This document shows, one piece after another, positions 1-10,984 of a stretch of 64,000 bases of DNA; the first letter of the stretch is position 1, and every line of letters starts with the position of its first letter. The translations under genes were made by a program, and so were the position numbers. The notes under the pieces were generated by a model. That model saw only the letters and a list, made by a program, of their open reading frames with translations, was not told the DNA's origin and searched no databases. The stretch comes from Chinchilla lanigera (Eukaryota; Chordata; Mammalia; Rodentia; Chinchillidae), in contig NW_004955477.1 of NCBI RefSeq assembly GCF_000276665.1, positions 550,381 to 614,380 on the forward strand. Direction: 5' to 3'.

Positions 1-1183
1 ATGTTTGTCATTAGCAGCCCAGCAAGGCAGTAGTGGTACTGATGCTAATGGCCTGAGGATTCATGGTCCTAAAGAGCCCACGATCCCATTCAGAGCCGTG
101 TCTCCCAGCAGTGCCTCTCTGAATCGTGACTCAGAGCATACGTTCTACTCAGGAAGTAGTGCAGCTGGTGGTAGACCGTGCTTCCCCCTCTACTATAAGA
201 GGATCGTTCTCCCCCTGCACGGCTCTGTGACGCATGACACCAGGAGTCCTACCCTTAAAACAGCTCATGGCTCTGATCTGGAACATGTCCCGGAAAGTCC
301 CAAGGTCTCCTAGGAAGGGCCTTAGCTCAGCCCCAGGGACAGATTTTGCTAACGATTCCCCTCCCATAGAGACTTTGAGGAAATGTGGGCTGCAGAATGT
401 ACCCAGGATGCCAGAAAGACCTGTCCCCTGGAGAGGGCCTCTAGAGACTGTGGTGCAGTTAAAGCAGCTCAACCCTGGGGCCTCAGTGTCTAGTTCACTG
501 ACAGCTAAGCCGTGTCTGCATGATGGGAATATCTCATTGGATCCCATCATACAGGCTGGGAAATAATTACTACACAAACGTGTGGCTGGTTACCCTTGAT
601 TGGCCTTCAGAGGATGTGCAAGGTACGTGATAAGGAACATCCTGAAGCTACGTTGCATCTCCTCTGCCCCCTTCACACCTGTCTCCACAGCAACACCTGT
701 GGGGCATCTTCCAAATAATGCTAGTGCTCCTATCCAGATAGAATGGCACGACCTTTCATGTGCATTTTCTCCAGAAAGCCACCAAAGAGCTCAGCCTAGA
801 CCATCATTACCCCAGAGCATGTCCTTCAGAGGCAAATAGAGACAAGAACTATACTGGTTAACCCTGTATTCTGTGCTAGTCACTTTGCATTTCCTATCTT
901 TTATTTGCATTTGTTACCTCATTTACTTCTCAGACAGATGTTATCACTTATATTGTAAAGATAAGGAGACCAAGGTTCAGAGAGGTTATGTAACTTGCCC
1001 AAGGTCGCACAGCTAGATCTGTGTGCTGGAACAGATTGTGTGGTTCCAAGTCATTTCTTTTTCCTGCTTTAGATTACTTTAACCAAAAAGCTGGGCAGAC
1101 CTCATCCTCACAAAGTTCCCAGTGCCTCTTCTGATTGGCTGGATTTCAAACACTGGAAACTTCTTTCTTGTCTTTACTTTCAG
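1..1183 (+). other. 3' part of the last TACC2 intron
   Basis: This stretch precedes the terminal TACC2 exon and ends in a pyrimidine-rich tract and the acceptor CAG at 1181-1183. No upstream TACC2 coding exon is visible here. The open frames on both strands in the first 840 bases have no recognisable domain and no splice context, so I treat them as chance. The only repeat I recognise is an antisense MIR fragment at about 885-1060. Confidence 0.75.
885..1060 (-). repeat. MIR SINE fragment
   Basis: The + strand carries the reverse complement of the MIR core: a segment resembling 'gataaggagaccaaggttca' followed by 'gttatgtaacttgcccaagg' and 'cacagctag'. This is the conserved MIR centre seen across mammals. 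It is an old, diverged copy without a visible target duplication. Confidence 0.75.
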
Positions 1184-1249
1184 AATAAAGAGATAGAAGA
1201 GCTCACCAAGATTTGTGATGAACTGATTGCCAAAATGGGGAAAAGCTAA
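1184..1249 (+). CDS. TACC2: TACC2 terminal coding exon
   Basis: The exon encodes 21 residues and a TAA stop (1247-1249). It starts with NKEIEELTKICDELIAK and ends in MGKS. This is the extreme C-terminus of the coiled-coil TACC domain shared by TACC1, TACC2 and TACC3, the part that interacts with ch-TOG/CKAP5 and localises the proteins to centrosomes and spindle microtubules. The acceptor is a polypyrimidine tract plus CAG at 1181-1183, and the frame enters in phase 0. I choose TACC2 over its paralogues because BTBD16 follows directly downstream on the same strand, as on human chromosome 10q26. The ending MGKS also fits TACC2 better than TACC1 or TACC3, as far as I recall. All other exons lie outside the window. 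Confidence 0.87.
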   Translation, partial: NKEIEELTKICDELIAKMGKS

Positions 1250-1720
1250 CTCTGAACCAAATGCCTGGACTTGACTGTTGGGTGCAATATGACCATTGGC
1301 ACACTGCTGTCCTTGAAGTTACATGGACAGGTTCTGTTTTCACTTTTCGTATGCACTACTGTATTTCCTTTCTAAATAATGTTTGATTTGATTGTATGCA
1401 GTACTAAGGAGACTATCAGGATTTCTTGCTATTGGTTTGCATTTTCCTAGTATAATTCATAGCAAGTTGACCTCAGAGTTCCTGTATCAGGGAGATTGTC
1501 TGATTCTCTAATAAAAGACAAATTGCTGACCTTGGCCTTGCCCTTTGTACACGAATTCCCAGGGTGAGCAGCTTTTGATTTAATATGAACATGTACAGCG
1601 TGCATAGGGACTCTTGCCTTAAGGAGTGTAAACTTGATCCACGTTTGCTGATTTGTTTTAAAGAATGCATGTTTCAAATAAAATCTTCTATTGTAAATAA
1701 ATTTTTTTCTTTGGATCTTG
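1250..1720 (+). other. TACC2: TACC2 3' untranslated region
   Basis: The sequence runs from the TACC2 stop codon to just past the tandem poly(A) signals near 1677-1701, giving a short 3' UTR of about 470 bases. The exact cleavage site cannot be read from sequence alone. The antisense open frames in this region are not supported by anything else. Confidence 0.7.
1677..1701 (+). terminator. TACC2: Two AATAAA polyadenylation signals of TACC2
   Basis: Canonical AATAAA hexamers lie at 1677-1682 and 1696-1701. They are followed by a T-rich run and then a GT-rich stretch (about 1702-1750), the expected downstream element. Cleavage is expected at roughly 1695-1725. No earlier strong signal is seen between the stop codon and this point. 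Confidence 0.8.
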
Positions 1721-2278
1721 GCAATGAGTGTGGCTGTGCTTTATTTTCTGGGAAGGGTTGAGGCTTTTCTTGCCTTTGTTAAAGAATATCAGATTTGGCC
1801 TTTCGCTCTTCGGCTCATTTGTCTGGGCTTCTTTCTTTGTCTATGGATTTAAGTAACATTTCCTTCATTATTGTGCTGGGGTTTGTAAATGAAGCTAATG
1901 AGAAATATTGATTTGCAACTTTAAATAATTAAGGGGATGCCTTGGATTAGCTTAGATTTTCTTTTTATAAAGTGTCTGCCTTCGGGAGGGGGGCAAAATC
2001 TGTTTCTTTCTATCAGGTCGAGGAAGTCATGGGCTGTCACTCTTGTAGCTCAGTCCTAGTGTGTGAGAATCGACCTCGAGACTCTGTCTGTTCCCTTCTA
2101 AATGACTAGGAGAAGGTGAGCGCTCCAGCGGGCAGGCAAGTAGTGAAGACACTTAGCCAGTGCCTGCTGTCCAATTCCTTCCCTGCTCTGGCCTTGCTGA
2201 GGGACCTCAGGATGAAGGGTGGGTGAACAAGAAAGCTGGGGAGATAGAAAGGTGTGTATGGGTGTTTTTTCCCCTAAG

Positions 2279-2700
2279 GGTTGTCATCAAAAATCACTCC
2301 ACTTTAACAGCTTAAAACAGCAAGAATTTATTCTCCTGTGGATTGAAGTTCAGATTATCAGAGAAGTTGGTTCTGTGGATACTGCACAGGAGAATCTGCC
2401 ACCTGCCTTTCTCTCCGTTTCCGGTGGTTGCCAGCATCCGTGGCACTCCTTGGCTTGTGTATACAGCCCTTCTCTCTCTGCCTGTCTTCCCATGGCCTTC
2501 TCCTCTCTGTATTTCTGCCTCAATTCTCCCTCTTCTTTTTTTATGAGTCCCCTGTATTGGGCTTAGAGCCCGTTGCAAGTGCTGGATGATTATCTCATCT
2601 TCAGAGCCACAGTTACATCTGCAAAGACTATTTCTAGATAAGGTCACGTTCACAGGTGGCAGGGATTAGAGTATGGACTTCTTTGGGGGCACCGTGCCAA
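2279..2700 (-). repeat. MLT1/MaLR-type LTR fragment
   Basis: On the minus strand this reads as an ancient mammalian LTR of the MLT1 type. The 3' part has an AATAAA within 'gagaataaattcttgctgtt' followed by a 'gtttaagc'-like motif. The 5' part contains 'gtgaccttatctagaaatag', a phrase typical of these LTRs. No internal retroviral genes are present, so it is a solitary, decayed LTR. The subfamily is not assigned. Confidence 0.6.
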
Positions 2701-3260
2701 TGGGTAGGTAATAGGGATTCTGATCGTACAAAGCATCTCTGAGCTCCTAATGGCCTTCAGCTCAGCTCTCTCTCCCTGGCCCAGCCCCAGTGGCTTTGTT
2801 CTATTCCCCTGACATAGAGCTGCCCCTCGCTGACTGGGCAGACCCTTGGCAGCCTTAGTTAAGGCGCATAGGGTAGGGTGGGGTTGCTTTTGTGACTTAG
2901 AAGGTGGGTAATGGTCAGCTGACCCAGTCAGCTCCAAGGACAGAGGTGGCTGTGGGCATGCATGGCATCTGAGAATGCTTCCTTCCTGCTGCACATGGCT
3001 CTCCCAGCAGCACGGGCCTCTGGTGTCACCATCACCCTCACCTGACAGGCACCTGAGCCAGAGCAACGGAGCGTCTCCCTCGCTCTGCCCAGCTTCTCTA
3101 CTTGGTCTAGCCATGCCCCCTTAGCTAGCTGCTCACTAACCTGGGCCTTCATTCTGGCCCCAGGTTCTGACCCCATCTGTGCTCTCAGACGCTTTTATTT
3201 TTATTCAAATAAAATATTTCCTTTGATTTAAAAAAATCAGAATTGGCAGGTAAAAGGTTG

Positions 3261-3725
3261 TGATGGTTGACTGTCAATTTGAGTAAGAGAAGCTCAACTA
3301 AATTGGCTCCGCAATTCCACACCTTGGGGTGCAGAAGACCCACCCCAGGGCGGTTTGTTGCCTGGCTGGCATAAAAGGGGAGATGAAGCAGGAAGACTCA
3401 CTGCTGTTCCCTGGGAGGAGCTCTAGTCTTCACCTTCACGTTGGATGTTAGCCTGTAGCTTCCAGCGCCGACTCTTCAGCTTCCGGTGCAGAGCCTTCAG
3501 CCTTCCAGCATGGACTGTCCAGCCTTCCATTGCAGACCCATCGGCCCCCTGATACGGACTCGCACGGACACTGTAGTGAGCTCCGGACCTTCGACTGGAT
3601 CCTTTGGTCTCCAGTGCACAGACAGCCTCTGCACGCTTCCTCCTCTGACTCTGCGGGTGCCCGTTGTAAGCCAGTCCTGTAAATCCTTATGTATTTGTAT
3701 TATATCTGTTTCTCTAGTAAACATT
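3261..3725 (+). repeat. Ancient ERV-type LTR, family unassigned
   Basis: The segment opens with TGATGGTTGACTGTCAA and continues through 'gacccaccccagggcgg' and 'ggcataaaaggggag'. It then has a long run of GGACT/CTTCAGC-type short motifs and ends near 'tctgtttctctagtaaac'. This organisation matches an old mammalian LTR class with a 'tgtcaacttga'-like start and a 'ttctctggagaaccctga'-like end. The open frames inside it on both strands (for example 3486-3908) are by-products. No gag, pol or env sequence is attached. Confidence 0.5.
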
Positions 3726-3946
3726 GATAGCTATGGGAGAAAGCTACTCATAATCTCCAGAGCAAGAAGCTATAGATATTTTTATGTTTTTTACCCTTTT
3801 TTGATATATGAAACGTGTTATTTGTTTAGAAAAGCAACATTATTTAGAGTTCTGCAGTACCAGGGGTCCTGTGTGCCATTTGTTAACTTTTTCCTGCTAA
3901 TCCTGTAATCAGAGCATCATGTTATACAGTAAGTGGGGGGTGGCTT

Positions 3947-4127
3947 GTAGTCCTGGGGATCAAACCCAGGGAACTCGACCACTGAGCTATATCCTCAGCC
4001 CTGTCTTAGGTTTTATTGTGAGACAAGGTCTTGCTAAATTGCTGCAGCTGACCTCAAACTTGTGTTCCTCCTGCTTTAGCCTCCCGAGTGGGTGGGATGA
4101 GGGAGTAGGCATGCACAGCCACATCCA
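3947..4127 (-). repeat. B1-dID dimeric SINE
   Basis: Read on the minus strand, a 7SL-derived B1 unit comes first: 'ggatgtggctgtgcatgcct' and then 'tcccacccactcgggaggct'. An A-rich linker with 'agaccttgtctcacaat' follows, and then a tRNA-derived ID unit: 'ggctgaggatatagctcagt' followed by 'gggtttgatccccaggac'. The B1-plus-ID fusion is the B1-dID family known from several non-murid rodents. It is diverged, with no clear target duplication. Confidence 0.75.
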
Positions 4128-4681
4128 GTTTAAAAAATTTTGGTAAAATCATTTGTATTTACTTAGAAGCATTCCGAATGTCAACAAAATAGCTGCAAGT
4201 CTTACTGTTTTGCAGTTAGAGTGATATTCAGTCCACAGTTGTTTTATATAAGCTGCATCAGAAACAACTACAGGTGAAAAAAATGACCATCCCTGTATAT
4301 AACCAGCGCTGTGCACCGGGAAGAACCTGCTGTAAATTTCCACCCCAGTTACAACCCTGTATCAGGAAAGGTTAGTAGCTATTGAAAATACCACAGGGAA
4401 ACCTAAAGACATGCTCCAAAAAAATAACACAAAAGACAAACCACTCCCCTAAAACAAAGACATGCTCAGTGGGACGTGAAGCATGCCCAAAGACACCACA
4501 GTTTAAAAGCAAATCATGCACAGTCTTACATTTCAATATTTTCTTTAAAATGATCGAATTATATACAGGATGTTAAATTACTTACAGCCAAGGGAAAAAA
4601 ACTGCCCTAGCCAATTTATTTTCACCTTCCTCCTCCTCGCTTTATCCAGCTATGGCAAGACTTCTTTTTTTTTTTTTTTTT

Positions 4682-4781
4682 NNNNNNNNNNNNNNNNNNN
4701 NNNNNNNNNNNNNNNNNNNNNNNNNNNNNNNNNNNNNNNNNNNNNNNNNNNNNNNNNNNNNNNNNNNNNNNNNNNNNNNNN
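4682..4781. other. Assembly gap (100 N)
   Basis: There are exactly 100 unknown bases, a conventional placeholder for a gap of unknown length. The left flank is an uninterrupted poly-T run of about 18 bases and the right flank begins TTTTGATATC. The missing sequence probably contains a poly-A/T tail, perhaps of an antisense SINE. Open frames drawn across it are not meaningful. Confidence 0.98.
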
Positions 4782-5344
4782 TTTTGATATCAGGCTTTCC
4801 TTTAGCTCAGCAATACTCCTTTTTGTATTTTTCCTTCAGCCCATGTTTAGTTATTTTTTTCTCAGGGTGCCACACTTGCCTGGGTGCTGTCCGTGGAACC
4901 CAGTGTACTGCAAACAGTCCAACTTTTATATCAATAAATATAGCTGTTCATTTTGAAGGGCTCCACAGCATTCACACCCTTGGGTCCCCCTGGGAATGGG
5001 GAACTTTATATGGCTTTCGGTGTGTGCCCTTACATACACGTGTGAATATATTCCTTTGGTAAAGCCCTGCAAGTGGCTCCTCCGGGCGACAGGTGTCCCT
5101 GCTCTAGTCCAGCACCACTGGGAACACTGGCTTCACTGTTTATTGCTCCTTGCAGTGAGGCAGGACATACGCCAGGGGGAGCCATGAGGCTGTGCTGGCA
5201 GAGGGTCTTGGGAAGGCATCACATGGGAGTTGGACCCAGAGTGGGTGGTTCAGGGGAGGGGTTAAATGAAGTAGTCTTTTGCTCCCTATCGGATGCTGTT
5301 GGAGGGATGGGAACAATTGTAAGACTGGGCTTTCAGTGAGTCTT

Positions 5345-5439
5345 TTTTTTGTTTGTTTTTTTTCCTGTACTGGCAATTGAACTCACGACCTTGAGCTTGC
5401 CAGGCAGGCACTATGCCACTGAGCTAAATCCGCAGCCCC
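5345..5439 (-). repeat. ID SINE with target-site duplication
   Basis: This is the antisense tRNA-derived ID element: a poly-T stretch, then 'gaactcacgacctt', 'gccaggcaggca' and 'gagctaaatc' followed by 'cagccc'. The direct repeat CAGTGAGTCTT flanks it at 5334-5344 and 5440-5450, showing L1-mediated insertion. It is moderately diverged from the young consensus. Confidence 0.88.
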
Positions 5440-5770
5440 CAGTGAGTCTTGTCGAGACCTACGCTTAATGAGGTAAGGCTGCAGTGGTCAAGGAACCAAG
5501 ACTGAGAGGTGCTTGACCTTTTTGTGATTTTGAAAATGTTCTTGCTCTGTCTGTTTAGACACCCTCATGGAGCAGTCTTGTTTTGTTTGATCCACCGCCG
5601 TCCTAGTGCCTTGGCCTGTGCTCGTGTTCTGTGACTGTTTATGGTCAAGACCCGGCTGTGAATTCCCCACTAACTTCTGGATTTCAGACGCTGTCTTGTT
5701 CTTCCTCAAAAGACATGCACTTTTCCCCCTGACAGCCCAGCTGACCCCTTGCAAAGCTGCACTTTCCTTG

Positions 5771-5842
5771 GGGCTGGGGTTGGAACCCAGGGTCTCCTGC
5801 GTGCTGAGCATAAGCTCTATACCCGGGCTACAACCCTAGCTC
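5771..5842 (-). repeat. Degenerate ID fragment
   Basis: The + strand shows 'ggttggaacccagggtctcc' and then 'gtgctgagcataagctctat' and 'caaccctagctca', a decayed reverse complement of an ID/tRNA-type SINE. It is old and lacks a recognisable tail. Confidence 0.55.
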
Positions 5843-6274
5843 AGATACACACATAGTTTTAAATTTGGGGAGCCCACTACCCAATGCTGTGCCCATGGGT
5901 AGCCTCTCCCTCCCTCAGGGCTAGATTCCCTTTGATGTAGTGGGTTGTCCCCTAGGCTCCTCTCTGCCTGTCAGCTCACTGCTCAGCTCAGCGACCTTAG
6001 TATCCTAGCATGGCCCAGGGGTGCAGCTCTGTCCTCCGTTCTTGGTCAGCATGCTTCACTGTGGGTCCTAAGCTCCTTGTTTCCATTCATGTGATTCCCC
6101 CTGGAAGCCTTTAAGAGCTGTGTCAAGGTGAACCAGAGGTGTGAGATGTGCCTGTATCCACAGGAGACAGTCAGAACAGAGATGACCAAAGTCCTTTCCT
6201 TCACTTCCCGGGGTGATTTGGCAGGAAATGGGAAGCAAAGCCCAATGCTAGCACCTGCCCCTGGTGAGGAGCTG

Positions 6275-6385
6275 GTCCAGAGTCTCACCTCTGCTGCCTC
6301 TAGCTGTGTGATGTGGGTAGCTCACTTAACCTCTCTGGGCTCAAGTGTTCATGTCTCTACTTCCCCGTAGTGCTGTTGATAGGTG
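6275..6385 (+). repeat. MIR SINE fragment
   Basis: The order 'cacctctgctgcctctagct', 'gtgtgatgtgggtagctcac' and 'ttaacctctctgggctcaag' follows the MIR core on the sense strand. It is an ancient copy, useful only as an age marker. Confidence 0.75.
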
Positions 6386-7275
6386 GGCCTGGCCTCCAGG
6401 TCCTTACAGGTTGAGATCAGCCATTTTCCTTCTACTCTCCCTTTGTAGCACACTGGGCATTATTTTTAATTCCTTGCCAGGTAATTAACTCATCAATCTC
6501 CCTTTCTCCAAAGCTAGCTTCTGGAGGTTTATGTATTCTTTGGACTAGGCTGTATTTCCCTGTTTCTTCATGTGGCTTCTTACTTTTCTTCGTTGGTGGT
6601 TGTTCATCCAACTAGCCACTTCTCCCTGTCTTTATCTGTTGGCTTTACACGGAGAAAACCTCTACCAGTGGGCCTGGCTAGCGATTGTGGGGGCCTCACA
6701 AGCCTTCTCTGGGGATGTATCTTCTCTGGGTATAAACTCGTAATTTCCCAATTAGAAAGGGTTCCCAGGCCCATTTCAAGAGCTTGCAGTCTCCTGTTCC
6801 CTGCTGACTGTCTGCAGTTCTGGGGCTGCAACAAAATGCTGAACTCTTCTGTTCCCCACAAGTTCTCGGGATCCAAAGCAGGCCAAATTTTCATCAGCGC
6901 TCCAGCTCAGGCGAGGCAGAACGCAGTGCCTGGGGCATCCCCCCGAAGCTGGAATGCAGGATGTGCATCCCGCCCTTCTCCCCTTCCCTGGGCCTGGGCC
7001 ACTCTACATCCTTCACATGCTGAGCACTACCAGGTGAGAGCTTCCAGAAAAGCATGCTAGAGCTATTCCCACTTACGTATATTTGTCATCTTTGACTGGC
7101 TTCTAGCTCAGCTCCTGAGAGCTCTGAGGTATGTATATGCTGAGGTGTCTGAGTGTGGACTGAAGGCTCTAGATCCCTGAGCTCACCCACTGCAGAAAGT
7201 GATGGGTTCAGTCAAGGCCAGGGGTTCTGCTTAAGGGATAGTGGGGACTGTGATACCTGGGATGCTTCCCCATCA

Positions 7276-7294
7276 TGGCCACTAGGGGGAGCCC
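7276..7294 (+). promoter_or_regulatory. CTCF-like binding motif
   Basis: TGGCCACTAGGGGGAGCCC closely matches the known vertebrate CTCF consensus (CCA-C-Y-AGGGGGC/A-G core). It lies 5.6 kb beyond the TACC2 poly(A) signals and upstream of all BTBD16 exons, so it could mark a domain border between the two genes. Occupancy cannot be judged from sequence. Confidence 0.55.
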
Positions 7295-7508
7295 AAGGCC
7301 CTGTTCTCAGAAGGTTGCTCCACAAGGTACCCAGAGAGCAAGTGGGATGTCCAGGGCAATGAATGCATTTCAGATTTCTTGAATGACATCTCATGTAATC
7401 CTTATGTTCCAGGGGCAACTATTTGAGAAATTTTGAGAATGAAGAGGAAGAAGCATAGAAAGTAGATCTGTCTACTTGTGTATAGACTTCTGAGATACCT
7501 ACACACAG

Positions 7509-7513
7509 ACGCG

Positions 7514-7552
<39 letters not shown>

Positions 7553-7559
7553 ACACACC
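7509..7559. repeat. (CG)n-(CA)n microsatellite
   Basis: Alternating purine-pyrimidine tract: seven CG-type dinucleotides followed by about 17 CA units. Such tracts can adopt Z-DNA and vary in length between individuals. Confidence 0.95.
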
Positions 7560-9731
7560 ATGGACTTGGCCCTGGGCTGGGGTAAGCAACAGGCCAGACT
7601 CAATGCAGGGGAACGGAGTGCACCATGATGTTTGGGGACGGCAGAGCCTCAAGATGAGTGTGTGTACGTTTGCGTGGCTACCTGTGTGAGCTTCGGTCCC
7701 TCCCACAGAGGGATACAGCGTGGTCGCAGGACCTGTACCTCGAGCCACTGATGTCTAACACAAGGCTGCCTAACAACCATCTGTCTCTGCATCACGATAC
7801 ACAGCATCGTTAAGTATCACTCTCAGGAATGTGGGAGAAAACATATGCACTGCAACGTTAACGAACAACCAGGTGGAAAAAATGATTAAGAACTCATTTA
7901 AATATATGTGCACGTGTATGTACAAAATATTGATTTACTGTCAATGACAATTACCTTTGGTCTTAGAACTTAAATTATTTTTGTTGTCAAAATATTTTGC
8001 CTCTGAATTTGTGCCTATAAATCCAACAACACTTTTCACCTGCTCTAGGTATGGACTGGGGAGAGGGGTGCACCCAAGGGTCAGTGGGGAGGGCAGGCAG
8101 GCCCTGAACTGGGGCTTCTAACCACCCCCTCCGGAATACAAAGGCAGCATTTCTGGCTCTTTGCTGCTTCTGTTCTTCTCCCTCCAGTCCCCGCCCCCAG
8201 CACACCCTCCCAACCTCTGCTGACCTCTCCGCAGTCCTAAGGTGAGAGGTGAGCATCCGTGGCTTCCTTTGGACCTCTCCTCAGATCTGGTTGTGGTACC
8301 ACTTGCTGCTGCTGCTTCTACTAAACACAAAACCCTGAGCATCAGCTGCTCTCCAGCTGGGTGGAAGCCACTAGGGTCACCCGTAGTGAATGTCCTCCAT
8401 TTCTCTCCTAAACCCCCAATCCAGTGCATAACTGGAGATAGTGCTCTGAATCAAAATGCACCTGGGGGCTGCTTGAACAATGAAAGATTCTCCTAACACA
8501 CAAGCATACATGAGTGTAGTCAAAGACAAGGACACCGCAGTTGGGTACAAACACCAGACCATAACCCACCCAGACACAGCCCTACACCCACACACGTGAT
8601 TGCGCACACAGGCAAAATTCATCCATGTGCAAAGGCAGAGTGGCCGCTAAGTAGTACGTCTAATTAACCAATTCTAGAGATATTTGCTGAGCACTTCCTA
8701 AGGGCCAACTTTCACTTGCAGGCTTTTGGGATGCAGAGATGGGTACAAACACAAAACCCTAAGACAGTAACCAACTTCTGTACATAGAGAATGTGGGGCA
8801 TCAGGAGGGGCAGAAGAACAGGATTTGGGGACCGAGGAAAGAGGTAAATTCAGAGGTATCGTACAAACCTCTGAATATATCCATACAGTGTTTCATATTT
8901 TCCAGAACACAATCACAGGTAGACAGAGAAGACACCTTCCTGCACTACTTTACAGGTTATAGCCTCTGAGGGAGGCTATGAAGAAGCCCAAGGAAAGCCA
9001 GATCTGGGGTCCCATGAGCTGCCTGATTTCACATTCCTGTTACTATGACTCAGGCTCTCTGCAAGCCCTAAGACAATGGTCCAGGCTTTTGATGAGCTAG
9101 GGTTCCTGGTGGGCATGACTGATGTGACTACCACCTCCCCATCCTTGAGTCTGGGGCCAAGGCTTTGCAGAAACAGCTGCTGAGGACACTATATGGTTCC
9201 ACCCTGGCCCTTGGCATGGAGCCTCTTATTCTTGTCTATATTAGGCAGTTCTGAGTTCCTGGGGACAGCAGATTAAAAATCACCCATCAACTCATTAGGT
9301 GACCATTAGGCCATAACCTTTAATAACGTAAAACTTGATTTTTATTTTCAATGTAATTCAAAACATTCTGGAAACTGAAACTAGAAATAGAACACCTTCA
9401 AATGTTAGAGCTGAGGGAGACCTGAGAACATTCCAGTCTAGTCTCACAGATGAGGCTTCAGGTTTGGGAGGCTGGTCTTCATGGAGACCCTTGTAGAGGT
9501 GGCCCAGGTACTGGAAGGGAACATGACACTCAGGAACAGGAATGGCACTGCCTCTGTGAAGGGGGATGGGGAGGAGGTGCGTACCACCTAGCTGGTCTCT
9601 GTGAGAATCTGTGACTCACAGGCTTACCCTCAGGGGAAGGGTCTAGCCTCTCTGAAACCAGAGACCCGGAACTGCTCTGCTGAAACCAGAACCTGGAACA
9701 GGAAGTGTTCAGAATCTTCCCTGCTGTTTCC

Positions 9732-9806
9732 ATGGTGCCCACAACAACCCTTGGAAACCAAAGGCAAGAGCCCCACCAAAGCACCTTGGACCATAAGGAA
9801 AAAAAG
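9732..9806 (+). CDS. BTBD16: Candidate 5' coding exon of BTBD16
   Basis: From the ATG at 9732 an open stretch of 25 codons runs to 9806, ending in ...DHKEKK. A strong donor AAG|GTGAGC follows at 9807. It ends in phase 0, exactly the phase with which the first recognised BTBD16 exon (14290) begins, so joining the two keeps the frame. The start context is weak (T at -3, G at +4). An alternative open frame across the same bases ends in phase 2 and would not fit. I cannot confirm homology to a known BTBD16 N-terminus. The true start could lie elsewhere between 1.7 and 14.3 kb. Confidence 0.33.
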
Positions 9807-10623
9807 GTGAGCTCCAGATATCGTGAGCACTTTCAGGATTCAGACTCAGAAAGCAGCCAGCCTCCAGCTCTCCTGTAATTCAGAGACCAGTGCAATGAGT
9901 GTCCCCCCATTCCACATACTTCCCCTGTGAACACTCCCATGGTGGGCAACAGAGCTTCAGAATCCCAAGTAGAATAGGTTCTTTCCATCTGTTATCAAGA
10001 CCAAGAGGGGCATCTAGTGACAAGTACTGCTTGGACTTGCCTCCTTCAGGTTGGCTGGCAGAGAGGAGCCTCAGGACTCCTGGTCAGGGTGCAGGGAGGT
10101 CTAGGAGCTGAGGGACCATGACAAGCAGCTCCTGGACACTCAGAGAGACTTAGGAACTGACTTTCAATATTGCTCGCCTGCTGGGGTGAAGAAAGAACAA
10201 ACACATTTCCAGGCTACTGAGATACTGTGGATTTCAAGATCCGTCATTAAAGCTCTTGGGAATCAAGTCAAAGGAAGCAAGAGCTGGGGTGAATCCCAGA
10301 GGCATGGAAGGAAGTCGTGGCTGGGGCTGGGAACACTTCCTTCTGTGCTTACCAGGCCTTCATTAGCTTGGAGCACTCTTCTCTCTTCTCAGATTCCTAA
10401 GCCACACTGAGGTCTTAGAACAGGTAGTTAGGGAATGAGGCAATGAATTGAGGCAACAAATTGAGGCAACGAATAGGTAGCTAGGGAAGGGTTTCAAGCT
10501 GGGAAGTTGAAGGCCATTCTGACTCCTAAGTGGAAAAGAGGTCAGAGAAGCAGCTGTGCCACCCTAGGGGTGACAGAACTCTCCTCATGTAAGTTGGAAA
10601 TCCAACCATGAAGGAAATAGGGG

Positions 10624-10685
10624 TGGAATCTAGAGCTTCGAGCATGCTAAGCAGGTGCTCCACCACTGAGCCATACCCCCAGCCC
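10624..10685 (-). repeat. ID SINE fragment
   Basis: Antisense partial ID: 'gcatgctaagcaggtgctcc' then 'accactgagccatacccccagccc'-type end. The 3' half and A-tail are missing, and no target duplication is seen. Confidence 0.65.
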
Positions 10686-10984
10686 AGACAGACTCGATAT
10701 GCAAGTTTTAAAATTAGAGATGGCCAAAGTTAGTACACATTCGACATTTCCATACCCAATGAAATAATTTGTGTAATAAAACAATGTGAAAAAGTGTTAC
10801 ACTGGGAAGGATTTTCATAGCACATATGACAAGCAAAAGCTTAGTGTTCTTAGAACTGGAACTGTGTATACAGAGCTCCTGAGAACTGCTGAGGAAACCA
10901 CAGCTGCCCAGTGAAAGATAGGAAAAATTCATGATTAAGCATCTTGCACAAAAAATTAAAATCCAAAACCTATATTTAAAAATG

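Larger units (their letters stand above)
1721..9731. other. TACC2-BTBD16 intergenic region
   Basis: No conserved coding exon is recognised in this 8-kb stretch. It holds two old LTR segments (2279-2700 and 3261-3725), a B1-dID dimer (3947-4127), an assembly gap (4682-4781), ID elements (5345-5439 and about 5771-5842), a MIR (about 6275-6385), a CTCF-like motif (7276-7294) and a CA microsatellite (7509-7559). The BTBD16 promoter should lie in its distal part or just beyond, but I see no CpG island or convincing core promoter. From about 7.6 to 9.6 kb I see little except L2/MIR-like remnants near 8650-8760. Confidence 0.6.

Noticed and set aside
4570..5062. Open frames crossing the N-run
   Set aside because: They read through unknown bases and a homopolymer, so they carry no evidence of coding.
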